In this document: one piece after another, positions 9,739 through 18,716 of the stretch | Layout of the letters: each line of letters begins with the position of its first letter | How positions within the stretch are numbered: the first letter of the stretch is position 1 | From: Planctomycetota bacterium | GTDB lineage: Bacteria; Planctomycetota; Phycisphaerae; Phycisphaerales; UBA1924 | Assembly (NCBI GenBank): GCA_013285505.1 | Contig: CP053450.1 | Location: forward strand, 914,796 to 978,795 | Length of the DNA: 64,000 bases | Direction of reading: 5' to 3' | Notes under the pieces: model-generated | What the model saw: the letters and a program-made list of their open reading frames with translations, nothing else | What the model was told of the DNA's origin: nothing | Databases searched by the model: none | Translations under genes and position numbers: made by a program

Positions 9739-10610
9739 GCCCGTTCCCTCCTCGCGACCGGGTAGGGATCGATCGGGATCTCCATCCAGCGCATCAGCGA
9801 CAGCATCCCCCACAACAGCACCAACGCGAGCCCGAGCACCGCCCAGCCCGACAGGTCGTGAAAGAGGTCCGCGGTCGGCTTCTGCATGTAGCCGTAGAAG
9901 AGCACCGTGGGTATCAGGCGCACGATGTTGACCAGGAGTGCGACCAAAGGGCTCGCCAGGAGGAGCAGCAGCCGCACAGGGTGACGCATCGGGACCGAGA
10001 AGACGAAAGCAAACGAGATGATCGCCAACGCCGATACCATCCGCATCCCGTTGCAGGCCTCGGCGACCGCGACCTGCTCGCCGTTGATCGTCAGGATGTT
10101 CCCGAGCCGTTCCACACCGAAGCCGAAGAGGTTCAGGACAAACTCCGAGACCATCGCCGAGATCTCCTGGAGCGGCACCGCGATCTCCTGCCTCACGCGG
10201 CCGGGCACCGGGAGCAGGAACAGCAGCGAAACCACCGCGGGCAGGAACACCATGACAACAGCCGGGCCCACCACCGCGGTCACGCCGCCCAGCAGCACAA
10301 GGATCGCCCCGAGGTGTCTGGCCACTTCCACGGCCGTCATGACGCCGACCCGCTCCATCGCCACGCCGATCGCGATCAGCAGCAGGCCCCAGTAGCTCCG
10401 CGCGGGTGGGCAGCTCCGGAGACGGCCACGCCGGATCCAGACCATCCAGACCGCGACCGGGACCGCCATCAGGATGTGCGAGTCCTCCTCGGAGCCCAGG
10501 CCGGTCCGGAAGACCTCGACCCAGATGCTCCACATCGCCGCGACGCCCAGAACGACCAGGGCAGCCAACCACGCCGCGTCCACGCCGGTCCATCGAGCCC
10601 GGTTGATCAT
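9735..10610 (-). CDS. Exosortase (planctomycete type)
   Basis: A 291-residue polytopic membrane protein with about eight hydrophobic segments. The proposed catalytic triad of exosortases is visible: Cys186 in AEACNGMRM, Arg231 in NIVRLIPT and His251 in HDLSGW. Exosortases cleave and probably transfer proteins carrying PEP-CTERM-type C-terminal signals, in step with exopolysaccharide production. The ATG at 10610 was chosen because a strong GGGGAGGTG ribosome site lies just before it. An upstream in-frame ATG at 10658 would add 16 Arg-rich residues. It is coupled to epsI. At least two candidate substrates with Arg-rich PxPS tails are encoded in this window (211-867 and 27257-27838). The subtype number cannot be assigned by eye. 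Confidence 0.9.
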   Translation of the reverse strand: MINRARWTGVDAAWLAALVVLGVAAMWSIWVEVFRTGLGSEEDSHILMAVPVAVWMVWIRRGRLRSCPPARSYWGLLLIAIGVAMERVGVMTAVEVARHLGAILVLLGGVTAVVGPAVVMVFLPAVVSLLFLLPVPGRVRQEIAVPLQEISAMVSEFVLNLFGFGVERLGNILTINGEQVAVAEACNGMRMVSALAIISFAFVFSVPMRHPVRLLLLLASPLVALLVNIVRLIPTVLFYGYMQKPTADLFHDLSGWAVLGLALVLLWGMLSLMRWMEIPIDPYPVARRERA

Positions 10611-10654
10611 GACGCACCTCCCCTGCGGCCCTGCCCTTGCTCGGCCGGCACGCC

Positions 10655-11616
10655 TCATCGTCCGAGACCACGCCCCGGGGGCCGACGACCTTGTCGATGA
10701 CGGTCAGGCCGGCGGGCAGGACACAACCCTCACACACGAGGGACCGGACGACGGTGGCGCCGCGCTCGACGCGGCCGCCAGGCATGACGACGGAGTTGAC
10801 CACGACGGAGTCCGGGCTGACCTCCGCGGCGTCACAGATGAGCGAGCCGCTCGCGCCGCGGGCCGCGACGATTTGCGGGGCCGCCAGAGTCCCCGAAGCC
10901 GTGCATCCGGGCGCGATCACGTCGATGTATTCCCTGAGCCGGCGAGCCGGTCGGCAGGTGCCGTGCGCAAACCGATGGACGAACAGATCGGCGCCCCGCT
11001 CGACCAGCCGATCGAGATACTGCTCTTTGAGGTCCATAAAGCCCTTCTCGGGGATCGCGTCGAGCATCGACCGCTCCAGCATGTAGACCCCCGCCGGGCC
11101 GCCATCGGGCAGCACGCCGATCGTCACGTCGGCGGACCGGGCCCGGTGGAACGCCACCAGCGACGCCAGGTCGAGGCAGCACACCCTGCCGGCCTCGATC
11201 GCCAGCACCGGGCCGCGGCTGTCCCGCGGGGTGGAGTGTGCGACCGCGTCGCGCAGCGCCCCGGCGGGCCCCCGATAGTCCGTCTCATCCAGGATGGTGT
11301 GCCACGAGCCAAGGGTGTTCTGGGGCAGCGGGGTCGAACCGCCGCACAGGCAGAGCGTCTGTTCGGTCCGGACCGACTGGCCCATCGCACGGAGCGACGC
11401 GTTCCAGCGATCCGACAGCCGCTGTCCGGGCGCGACGAACAGGTCCAGCAGCGAACAGCTCGCGGCCTCGGCGAGTGGTGGGGGGCTGAAGCCCCCGGCC
11501 ATCAGCGCCACCGTGAGCGGACGCTCGGCGCTATCGGTATCCCCGCTCAAGCGCAGCGGTAGCGACCGGTCACCCCGGCCGGGCCCGTGGTCCGGATTGG
11601 TCGCTTCCAAGGCCAC
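10655..11616 (-). CDS. Nucleotidyltransferase-like protein with beta-helix tail (3' end frameshifted)
   Basis: About 310 residues. The N-terminus LTVALMAGG resembles the first strand of sugar-nucleotide pyrophosphorylases, but the canonical G-x-G-T-R loop is absent (GGFSPPPLAE instead), so catalysis is doubtful. The C-terminal third has left-handed beta-helix-like turns (…AEVSPDSVVVNSVVMPGGRV…). It may act as a sugar-nucleotide-binding or regulatory subunit of the polysaccharide pathway. The start is GTG at 11616. The frame has no stop after the sensible C-terminus and stays open to 9049. A one-base indel in the C/G run at 10673-10681 would give a TGA at 10657-10655, overlapping an ATG, which is the end I use. 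The function is tentative. Confidence 0.6.
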
Positions 11617-11756
11617 TCCTGTGTGCTCCCCGTCGGCTCGATCCGCCTCTGCACGCGGGTTCGCACCCTAGAACCCATCATCAGCCGACCCGCTCATCCG
11701 ATCGCAGCACCCCGCAGAGGGCACCTCCGGTCGGTGTTCCGGGCCCCTCCCGGTCC

Positions 11757-12941
11757 TTACGGATCCGCCTGTATCATCGGTTCAAGCCCGCGTTCGGTTA
11801 AGGCGAGAACGGCAAGACGGCCCTTGGCTTCCCACGTCTCCGCTCGAACCCGCTCCCGACCCGGTCCGGCGTCGGGGCGCGATTCGAGCACCCGCGCGAT
11901 CGCGTCAGCGAACCCGTCCGCTGTGTCGGCGACCTCCACGAGTCCGTCAAACCGCTCCAACTCTGGGAAGGGTGTGCTCACGATCGGGCGGCCCACCGCC
12001 AAATACTCCTTGAGTTTCACCGGATTGCAGGCCTGAATCCACTCATTGCGGTTCCAGGGCATGATTAAGACATCACAGGCCGCCATATACCCGGGGACGT
12101 CCTCATACTGCCGCCGCCCGAGCAGGTGAACATTGGATAATTGTACCCAATCATCTGGTAGAGAACACCCGCCGACGAGCACGAACTGGGCGTCGGGCAA
12201 CCTCTCGGCCACCTCGACGAAGAGCGTCGGATCGAATGTGTGGGCATCGATGCCGCCGACGAAGCCAACTCGTGGTCTGGCAATGGGTTGCACGTCGGCG
12301 GGCTCGGACGCCGGGTCCTGCCCGGCGGCTGCGAAGGCCTCGTAGTCGCACCCGTGGTCGATGAACGCTGCGCTGCGGCATTCGGACTCTTCCTCACCCA
12401 TCAGCCACGACGAGCAGAAGAGGGTCAGGTCGGCCCGGTCCTTGAGGAACACGTCGAAGCCCTTGATGCGTGTCGGGTTTACCCCGTGGAAAGCCTCGAA
12501 TCGGTCGGTCCGCTGGTAGACCACGCCGACTGCGCCGAGTCGATCTACGACCTCGGCTCCCGGCGGGCAGGCCACCCAGACCAGCGGCCGCCGCATCCCG
12601 GCGCGCCTCGCGAAGAACCGGACCTGTCTGGCCAGCGCCCACCGGTTGAGCCCCGCCCCCATGCCCGCCGGCGCGACCAAGGGGCTCGCGACCCAGAATC
12701 CGTCGCGGACCTTGACCAGTCCGCGCTTCAGGCTCTTGAGCTTCCGCAGCACGCGCTTGGCGAACATCGAGCCCTCGCCGACGCTGGGCACGCGCATGCC
12801 GATCGAGTTGACATAGAGCACCGGCACGCGCTTGGACAGCTCGCGCATCATCTGCATGTCGTAGTGGCCGCGGTTGTGGTACCACCAGTCCTCGCCGCCG
12901 AAGCAGATGATGCCGTCGAACTGTGTTGTGGTCTCAGCCAT
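11757..12941 (-). CDS. Glycosyltransferase family 4-type
   Basis: A 394-residue protein with a GT-B fold pattern. The C-terminal Rossmann half starts with RPRVGFVGGID and continues through QFVLVGG, VHLLGRRQYEDVPGYMAACDVLIMPW and NPVKLKEYLAVGRPIVST. The last carries the K-x2-E-x-L signature that positions the nucleotide sugar. The N-terminal half has ICFGGEDWWYHNRGHYDMQMM. It would add a sugar from an NDP donor to the lipid-linked repeat unit in the cytoplasm; donor and acceptor cannot be read from the sequence. It lies 18 bases after the dehydrogenase gene. A gap of 140 bases separates it from the nucleotidyltransferase-like gene downstream, with no clear terminator. Confidence 0.85.
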   Translation of the reverse strand: MAETTTQFDGIICFGGEDWWYHNRGHYDMQMMRELSKRVPVLYVNSIGMRVPSVGEGSMFAKRVLRKLKSLKRGLVKVRDGFWVASPLVAPAGMGAGLNRWALARQVRFFARRAGMRRPLVWVACPPGAEVVDRLGAVGVVYQRTDRFEAFHGVNPTRIKGFDVFLKDRADLTLFCSSWLMGEEESECRSAAFIDHGCDYEAFAAAGQDPASEPADVQPIARPRVGFVGGIDAHTFDPTLFVEVAERLPDAQFVLVGGCSLPDDWVQLSNVHLLGRRQYEDVPGYMAACDVLIMPWNRNEWIQACNPVKLKEYLAVGRPIVSTPFPELERFDGLVEVADTADGFADAIARVLESRPDAGPGRERVRAETWEAKGRLAVLALTERGLEPMIQADP

Positions 12942-12959
12942 CGCCGCCTTCAGACCGTC

Positions 12960-14321
12960 TCAGGCCTTCACGAGCCTCTCGCCCATCTCCGCGGCAAACG
13001 CCCGGAACGCGTTGCGAGTATCGACCACGAGACGGGCGTGTCTGGCGAGAAGTCCGTAATCAAACGCCGCATGGTCGGTCACCAGCACGCACGCGTCGTA
13101 TGAGGCGATCCGCTCGGCAGTCAGGTCCACGCTCGCCATTCCCAGGTCGTACCGGCGCATCGCGTGCGTGCGGGGGACGTGCGGGTCCGAGAACTCCACG
13201 CTCACACCGCGTCCACGCAGCAGCGTGATGATCTCGAGCGCCGGGCTCTCGCGGACGTCGTCTATATCCGGCTTGTAGGCCAGGCCCAGCACCAGAACCC
13301 GAGAGCCTCCGAGGCGGGTGTCCCGCGCCGCGAGCGCCGACTCAAGCCGGTCCACCACGTGGCCCGGCATTGCGTGGTTTATCTCGCCGGCCAGACCGAT
13401 GAGCCGTGCCGGCGCACCCATCTGGGCAGCTCTCCACGCCATATAGAACGGATCGATCGGGATGCAGTGCCCTCCGAGGCCCGGTCCGGGATAGAAGGGC
13501 ATGAATCCGAACGGCTTGGTGCTCGCAGCCTCGATCACCTCCCAGACATCGATGCCCATGGCCTCGAGCGCGAGCTTGGTCTCGTTCACCAGCGCGATGT
13601 TCACGGCGCGGAAGGTGTTCTCCAGCAGCTTGGCCGCCTCGGCGACCTCGGCACTCGACACCGCGACTACTTCCGTGATTGCCCGTCGGTACAGCGCGGC
13701 CGCAAGTTCGGTCGAGGCGGTGTCCACCCCGCCCACCAGCTTGGGGATCGTGCTCGTAGTGTGCGAGGTCCTTCCGGGGTCCTCTCGCTCCGGGCTGAAT
13801 GCGAGGAACCAGTCGGTGCCGAGGGTGAGCCCAGGTTGAGGACCGCCCTTAGCGGGCGCGACGATTGCTTCGAGGAACGCCCCCCGTGTGGTGCCCGGGT
13901 AGGTTGTTGATTCCAGCACCACCAACTGTCCTGCGCGAAGCGTCGTACCGATCTGTGCACCCGCGCGCTCCACGTAGCTCAGGTCGGGTTCTCTTGTCGC
14001 GTTGAGCGGTGTCGGCAGGCAGACCAGCACCGCATCAGGCTCGCCGAGAGTAGCGAAGTCGGCCGTCGCGTCGAACCGGTCGCTCGACGCGAGCACCCGG
14101 GTCATCTCATTGCCGAGGTGCCGGAGGTAGTTCTCCCCCCGCGAGAGAGAATCGATCTTGGCCGGGTCCACATCAAATCCGCGCACCCGGTACCCCGCGG
14201 CATGCATCGCCGCCGCGAGCGGCAGCCCGACATAGCCCAGCCCGATCACGCCGATCAGCACGTCGCCGGAATCAATCTTTGCTCGCAGCGAGTCAGACAG
14301 TGGGGAGCCCTTCGTGAGCAT
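12960..14321 (-). CDS. Nucleotide-sugar 6-dehydrogenase (UDP-GlcNAc/UDP-glucose dehydrogenase family)
   Basis: A 453-residue protein. It has an N-terminal NAD-binding Rossmann motif (IGVIGLGYVGLPLA), a central dimer helix, and the active-site loop PGLGGHCIPIDPFY with the catalytic cysteine, followed by the C-terminal nucleotide-binding domain (LGLAYKPDIDDVRESPALEI). It oxidises the C6 hydroxyl of a UDP-sugar to a carboxylate using two NAD+, giving a uronic acid donor. The PIDPFY form is typical of the WbpA-like (UDP-N-acetylglucosamine) branch, but the substrate is inferred. The ATG at 14321 precedes LTKGSPLSD. Earlier in-frame codons give a Pro/Arg-rich translation unlike protein. The polymer made here is therefore probably acidic. 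Confidence 0.9.
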   Translation of the reverse strand: MLTKGSPLSDSLRAKIDSGDVLIGVIGLGYVGLPLAAAMHAAGYRVRGFDVDPAKIDSLSRGENYLRHLGNEMTRVLASSDRFDATADFATLGEPDAVLVCLPTPLNATREPDLSYVERAGAQIGTTLRAGQLVVLESTTYPGTTRGAFLEAIVAPAKGGPQPGLTLGTDWFLAFSPEREDPGRTSHTTSTIPKLVGGVDTASTELAAALYRRAITEVVAVSSAEVAEAAKLLENTFRAVNIALVNETKLALEAMGIDVWEVIEAASTKPFGFMPFYPGPGLGGHCIPIDPFYMAWRAAQMGAPARLIGLAGEINHAMPGHVVDRLESALAARDTRLGGSRVLVLGLAYKPDIDDVRESPALEIITLLRGRGVSVEFSDPHVPRTHAMRRYDLGMASVDLTAERIASYDACVLVTDHAAFDYGLLARHARLVVDTRNAFRAFAAEMGERLVKA

Positions 14322-14365
14322 GCCAACGACGGTGTGGACACCCCCGCGCCGGGAGTCCCCCAAGT

Positions 14366-14851
14366 CTACTGGCCCCGGTCGATGAACTCTCGGATCGTCT
14401 GGATCAGATTCGGGTCCGCGAAGGGCGGGATCGGCTCGCCCGCCGTGAGGCCCCGGAGCGAGTCGAGGATCCCCGGCAGTTCGTGCTCGTCCTTGGCGAC
14501 GAAGACCCCTGGCCGGCCGGCGAACCGGGCCGCGGTCGAGAGCTGGTGGTCGTTGCGTTGCTCGCCCAGATCCGCCCGCCGCGGCATGATCACGATCGGT
14601 TTGCCGTAGGTCAACGCGGTGATGATCGACCCCATCCCCGCGTGGGCGACGATCGCGTCGGCCCGGTCGGCCAACTCGGCGAACTCGCCCGGCTCGACGA
14701 AGGCCCGGTGGTCGATGTGCTGCGGGACCAGATCGCTCGGGCCGATCTGCCCGACCACCTCGGGCCGGGGCTCGGTCCTGCCCGCCCACTCGTCGATCAC
14801 GCGAACCATCCGGTCAAACGCGAGCTGCGTGCCCACGGTCACAAAGATCAC
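14366..14851 (-). CDS. PssE/Alg13-like glycosyltransferase subunit
   Basis: A 161-residue single-domain protein matching the C-terminal, donor-binding half of GT28 enzymes. It opens with MIFVTVGTQLAFDRMV, has the glycine loop IVAHAGMGSIITALTYGKPIVIMPR and ends in a helical tail. In known pairs (EpsE/EpsF, PssD/PssE, Alg14/Alg13) this subunit binds the UDP-sugar and works only with the membrane-bound partner. The partner is encoded immediately upstream, and its stop overlaps this start by ATGA (14851-14848), consistent with stoichiometric expression. It would add the second sugar to the undecaprenyl-linked acceptor. Length and motifs are normal. Confidence 0.87.
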   Translation of the reverse strand: MIFVTVGTQLAFDRMVRVIDEWAGRTEPRPEVVGQIGPSDLVPQHIDHRAFVEPGEFAELADRADAIVAHAGMGSIITALTYGKPIVIMPRRADLGEQRNDHQLSTAARFAGRPGVFVAKDEHELPGILDSLRGLTAGEPIPPFADPNLIQTIREFIDRGQ

Positions 14852-15318
14852 AGCACGCTCCCCACGTATCTCGGCCCCTGGGCCTCATCGGTGCCGGCCA
14901 GATCGGGCCACTGCGTCAGCCAGAGATCGGCGTACTTCTCCACCATCCGCCCGGTGAGCGACAGCTCCTCGGCGTTGGCGATCGAGTCTACCCAGATCGT
15001 TCTCGCCCCCATCAGCTTGCCGAACCGCAGCGCGAAGTACCCGGCCGCGGCTCCCGTCGAGACGATCACGTCGGGACGCAGCTTTATCAGCGTCCACGCC
15101 ACCCGCATGGCCATGCGTGCCACACCGATCTTGTCCCATCGGTTGGCGTCGTTAACGAGGTGGAGCTTCGCCCCGGGCTCGAGTTCACGCGCATAGTCGG
15201 CCAGCGTCGAGAGATAGTGGACCTCGCAGTGCTCCCACGCCGGACGCATTCGGCGGAGCTGCACGAAGTGTCCGCCGCCGGAGGCGACTGCTAGGATGCG
15301 TCGCTTCTTCACACTCAT
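14848..15318 (-). CDS. PssD/Alg14-like glycosyltransferase subunit
   Basis: A 156-residue partner of the downstream PssE-like protein. It begins MSVKKRRILAVASGGGHFVQ, with the GGGH loop typical of Alg14/EpsE-type subunits, and contains PDVIVSTGAAAGYFALRFGK. Alg14-like proteins anchor the catalytic subunit to the membrane and bind the lipid acceptor. The start at 15318 is fixed by a four-base ATGA overlap with the GT2 stop at 15315. A longer in-frame extension (Arg-rich) upstream lies within the GT2 gene and is unlikely. Together with 14366-14851 it makes one heterodimeric transferase. Confidence 0.87.
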   Translation of the reverse strand: MSVKKRRILAVASGGGHFVQLRRMRPAWEHCEVHYLSTLADYARELEPGAKLHLVNDANRWDKIGVARMAMRVAWTLIKLRPDVIVSTGAAAGYFALRFGKLMGARTIWVDSIANAEELSLTGRMVEKYADLWLTQWPDLAGTDEAQGPRYVGSVL

Positions 15319-16274
15319 CGCCCGCCATCCCCCGCGCCCCGCATCGCGCTGCCAGCCGCGTGCCACTCACCCCGTCTCGCAAAGATCGTTCGCCAAGTCC
15401 GCCAGAGCTCCCTGTGGGCCGGCTGGAACCGGGCGAGCAACAGACTTCGGAGCAGCTTGCCTAGAGCCCACAGGTCCAGACAAAGCACGCCCAACCCTGC
15501 CTTCCATCGGGGCCAGTGCTTCGTCAGTAGCTGTGCCCGGCCCGAGTAGTGCCGGATGGTTTGCTCGACCACTATCCGGTCTGACGCCCCTCCGTAGTGC
15601 ACGATCGTCGCCTGTGGCACCACGATGGGTCGAGCACCCTCCCGTGCGGCGCGCAAGCACAGGTCAAACTCCTCGGCGTACATGCGGAACCGGTCATCGA
15701 ACCCGCCGAGCCGTTCCCAGACTGCCCTGTCAATCAGCAGGAAGCACCCCGACACGATCGGCACCTCGCGTACCGAGTCGCGTTGCCAGTTCCCCAACGA
15801 CTCGGGCTCAAAGAACATCGAGCCTTTGAACACGGAGCTCAGCCCGCTCGCGCGACACACCATGCTCCAGAGGCTCGGCTTGCCCCAGGCGCTTGCCGCG
15901 TTGAGCGAACGGTCGCCGAACAACGTGCGCCCGCCATAGATCGCGTGTTCCGGGTGCGCGCGCGCAAACTCGACAAGCGTGTCGATCGCGTGATCGAGCG
16001 TGATCGTGTCCGGGTTGAGCAGCAGCACATACTCGCCGATGGCTTCCTTCGCGCCCAGATTGTTGGCGGGCCCGAAGCCAAGATTCTCTCGGACCGCTAT
16101 GAGCCGCACCTCAGGGAATTCCGCTGCGATCGCCTCGGCCGAGCCGTCCGATGAGTCGTTGTCGACGACAATGATCTCCTGCGACACCCTAGTCGTCTGG
16201 CGCAGCGCCGAGCGAATAGCCTCAAGGGTCATATCCCGTGTGTTGTAGCTCACAATGATCGTCGAGACATCCAT
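15315..16274 (-). CDS. Glycosyltransferase family 2 (rhamnosyltransferase-like)
   Basis: A 319-residue GT-A enzyme. The N-terminus MDVSTIIVSYNTRDMTLEAI and VDNDSSDGSA bind the nucleotide, LLNPDTI supplies the metal-binding DxD equivalent (NPD), and the acceptor-side region has GGFDDRFRMYAEEFDLCLR. The pattern fits the WbbL/rhamnosyltransferase-like subgroup of GT2, but the sugar is not proven. A hydrophobic segment near the C-terminus (LGVLCLDLWALGKLLRSLLL) suggests membrane association. The start at 16274 was chosen because homologous sequence begins there; the upstream 31 codons are not protein-like. The stop overlaps the next gene by ATGA. Confidence 0.87.
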   Translation of the reverse strand: MDVSTIIVSYNTRDMTLEAIRSALRQTTRVSQEIIVVDNDSSDGSAEAIAAEFPEVRLIAVRENLGFGPANNLGAKEAIGEYVLLLNPDTITLDHAIDTLVEFARAHPEHAIYGGRTLFGDRSLNAASAWGKPSLWSMVCRASGLSSVFKGSMFFEPESLGNWQRDSVREVPIVSGCFLLIDRAVWERLGGFDDRFRMYAEEFDLCLRAAREGARPIVVPQATIVHYGGASDRIVVEQTIRHYSGRAQLLTKHWPRWKAGLGVLCLDLWALGKLLRSLLLARFQPAHRELWRTWRTIFARRGEWHAAGSAMRGAGDGGR

Positions 16275-16317
16275 GGCTCGTTCCCGCTTGGGGCTCAGTC
16301 GTCGGGTGGTCGGATGG

Positions 16318-17313
16318 TCAGGCGGTGAGTCGCCGTATAAACCGCTTGGTGAACACCATCGGATCACGCCGGTCTACATCGGTAATCTGGCCCCGAGGGG
16401 CGTCGGACAGCAGGCAGGCGATCTCGCCGAAGGTCGAGCGACCCGCGTACACCAGTGCATCGCATCGCGAGAGCAGGTGCATGTCCAGCAGCGCCTCCTC
16501 GCCGTTGGCCACCGGGTCGGCGCAGCATTTGTTCTGGTGCATGGCGGCCCCCTCTGGCGGGAACCACTTCGGAGTCGTGATCACCCTGTCGAACTTCTTG
16601 AGATACTCCTCCTCGACGCCCCGGTTATCGGTCGCCAGGAACACCGCCGCGCCGGGCAAAGACGCGAGTTGTTCGCGCACCGCCGATTCCAGCTTCGACA
16701 GATCGGCGGCCAGGTCGGAGTGCCGCACGTGCACGCCAACAATCGGAACCGTGAAGTGTGCTTCGACGAACGCGTCTACTCGCCCGCGCAACGGCGCGAC
16801 CAGTGGGAGCTCCTCCCCTATCGCCTTCCGCGAGATCTCGCCCACCGAGAGGCCCGCGTACCCCTCCACTCGTGCCCGCACGAGTTTCGCCATGTCCCGG
16901 AACCGGTCCATGTAGTACCAGAACACCACCGTCGGCTGGGTGTAATTCGTCCGAGACGGGTCGATCGAGTACTTCTTATGCACCGTCAGACTCGAGTGCT
17001 TGTCCGGATCGAACCGGTGCAGCATCTCGCTGACCGAGAGATCCATGTGCCCGCGCCACACCGGCGGGAACGTGTCATCCCGATCGGCGGGCGCGTCGCG
17101 AAGAACGCCCGGCGCAGCAAAGAACGAGTGGAACGAGTTCTCTCTGTTCCGGGAATACGCCTCGTCCCGCCAGTCAACGTACACACTCCGCCCCGCGGCC
17201 TTTGCCCAGAGGATGCCACTGGCGGCGCAAAGCATGCGGTTGCCCATGCCGCCCTTGGTCTTCACAACACAGGTACGGCTGTCTGATGCGCTTGCCTCCA
17301 CTCCAGTATTCAC
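16318..17313 (-). CDS. NodZ/alpha-1,6-fucosyltransferase-like protein
   Basis: A 331-residue protein. The N-terminal KTKGGMGNRMLCAASGILWA is a GDP-sugar transferase-type GGxGN motif. The later IVGVHVRHSD matches the HxR region that binds GDP-fucose in NodZ/FUT8-type (GT23) enzymes. Near the C-terminus, DALVYAGRSTFGEIACLLS matches the S-(T/S)-F-x-x-x-A signature of that superfamily. It would transfer fucose, or another sugar from a GDP donor, onto the repeat unit. No GDP-fucose biosynthesis genes are in the window. The ATG at 17313 overlaps the polymerase stop (ATGA). The family call is fairly confident, the substrate is not. Confidence 0.65.
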   Translation of the reverse strand: MNTGVEASASDSRTCVVKTKGGMGNRMLCAASGILWAKAAGRSVYVDWRDEAYSRNRENSFHSFFAAPGVLRDAPADRDDTFPPVWRGHMDLSVSEMLHRFDPDKHSSLTVHKKYSIDPSRTNYTQPTVVFWYYMDRFRDMAKLVRARVEGYAGLSVGEISRKAIGEELPLVAPLRGRVDAFVEAHFTVPIVGVHVRHSDLAADLSKLESAVREQLASLPGAAVFLATDNRGVEEEYLKKFDRVITTPKWFPPEGAAMHQNKCCADPVANGEEALLDMHLLSRCDALVYAGRSTFGEIACLLSDAPRGQITDVDRRDPMVFTKRFIRRLTA

Positions 17314-18713
17314 AGAGTGCCCTCCGAGAGGTACAGTGGTTTGGGCGCTCCAGGCTCGCGTGCGTCGTTGGCTGAACCGAATGGCGCGGGCAATCGCGGC
17401 GTGGGCCTCGCCAGTTTAAGGCCAGACACAGACACACCCATCCCCAGCAGAAACCCGAAGAGCACGAATGTAGAGCCCCAAAGGTGCACAGTCATCGCTG
17501 CGATCGACAGACCAATACATGTTACCAACCAGCCCATGACCAATGGCCTAAGCGATTCGTGAGGTACACGGATCATTCGAATCACCGTCCACAGTGTGAG
17601 AGCCGCCAGCGTCAGCACTCCGGGAAGCCCGTACCGCAGCGCAGTGAGCAGCCAGAACGCGTCCACACTCGTGTTGTGCCACCACTCGGGTGCCGTGGTC
17701 CACACGTTGAAGCCGATGCCAAAGAGCGGCGTCAGCTTAACCTGTGCAATGCCGATGTCCCAGATCAGCTTCCGGTCGTACCCGGTCTGGGCGTTAAACG
17801 TCAGATAATGCACGAAGACCGTGAGCGGGTCACGGTTCGAAAGCGCATCGACCGCGATGTAGGCCGCGATCGCTCCCGCCATCAACACCCACCACCGCCC
17901 CTTGATCCCCCGCGTGACCACGTCCCATCCGAGAATGCCGAGCTGAACCGTACAGGCCATGAGCGGCCCGGTCGAGAGCGATGTGAACGCCGCCCCGACG
18001 ATGGCAACACACCGCCAGATCCGACCAAAACTCAGCATGTGCCGAGCCCTCGTCATGTACCAGGTCATGCCCAACGCGCTGGCCGCGAATACACCCCACA
18101 GAATCGGGTGATCGAACGAGGCAAATGCTCGGGTCAGACCGAACCGCGGCGTCACGCCGGCGAGGTTCCGTGAGCCGAAGACACTGCCAAATGTCTCGCG
18201 GATCAGGTGCTTGCCGGTCAGCATCTCGGGTATGGCTGCCATCGCGAGTACGAAGATGAACAACAGCAGCCGCTTCGCAAAAAACACCGCGTGCGCCGGG
18301 CTCGCGATGAGCGCCCGCCCGAGCAGATAGCTCCCAAGAAACTCGATGGTGTAGATCCCACCAGCCTCGACCGACATCGAGTTCACACCGTGCACCTTGC
18401 AGACCGACAGCCAAGCCCACAGCACATGCAAAAGCGCCAGCCCGTCGAGCAGCCGCAGCCCGAGCCGACGGTCGCCGATCACCCGCAGCGCCGCCGGCAC
18501 CATCGCCACCATCAGCAGCACACGCTGCGGGCTCAAGACCAGGGCGCCGAGGCTGAACTGCGCTTCAGGAGGAATCGCGATCGCCAGCAAAAATCCGGTA
18601 ATCATCCACCGGTCCATAGCGGGCACCGCCATCACCGCGGCCCGCCGTGCCGACGTCGCCCGCGGCCCAACCGTCGTCCCGTCCCGCCCGGTCTGGATCG
18701 ACGCGACTGTCAT
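17310..18713 (-). CDS. O-antigen polymerase/ligase-like membrane protein (Wzy candidate)
   Basis: A 467-residue protein with about ten to twelve transmembrane segments and a long periplasmic loop near the C-terminal third (TGYDRKLIWDIGIAQVKLTPLFGIGFNVW). That loop has the G-x-G-x-N element seen in Wzy/WaaL-type proteins. It would polymerise undecaprenyl-linked repeat units outside the cytoplasmic membrane; ligase and polymerase cannot be separated by sequence. Flanking flippase and Wzz genes favour a Wzy role. The first 25 residues are polar and may precede the first helix. It starts three bases after the methyltransferase stop and overlaps the fucosyltransferase-like gene. Confidence 0.78.
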   Translation of the reverse strand: MTVASIQTGRDGTTVGPRATSARRAAVMAVPAMDRWMITGFLLAIAIPPEAQFSLGALVLSPQRVLLMVAMVPAALRVIGDRRLGLRLLDGLALLHVLWAWLSVCKVHGVNSMSVEAGGIYTIEFLGSYLLGRALIASPAHAVFFAKRLLLFIFVLAMAAIPEMLTGKHLIRETFGSVFGSRNLAGVTPRFGLTRAFASFDHPILWGVFAASALGMTWYMTRARHMLSFGRIWRCVAIVGAAFTSLSTGPLMACTVQLGILGWDVVTRGIKGRWWVLMAGAIAAYIAVDALSNRDPLTVFVHYLTFNAQTGYDRKLIWDIGIAQVKLTPLFGIGFNVWTTAPEWWHNTSVDAFWLLTALRYGLPGVLTLAALTLWTVIRMIRVPHESLRPLVMGWLVTCIGLSIAAMTVHLWGSTFVLFGFLLGMGVSVSGLKLARPTPRLPAPFGSANDAREPGAPKPLYLSEGTL

Positions 18714-18716
18714 CGC

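Noticed and set aside
9049-11616. One 855-codon open frame joining the nucleotidyltransferase-like protein to EpsI
   Set aside because: The middle 290 codons are an out-of-frame reading of the exosortase gene with Gly/Arg/Pro-rich nonsense. EpsI has its own ATGA-coupled start at 9738. The lost stop is better explained by one indel near 10677.
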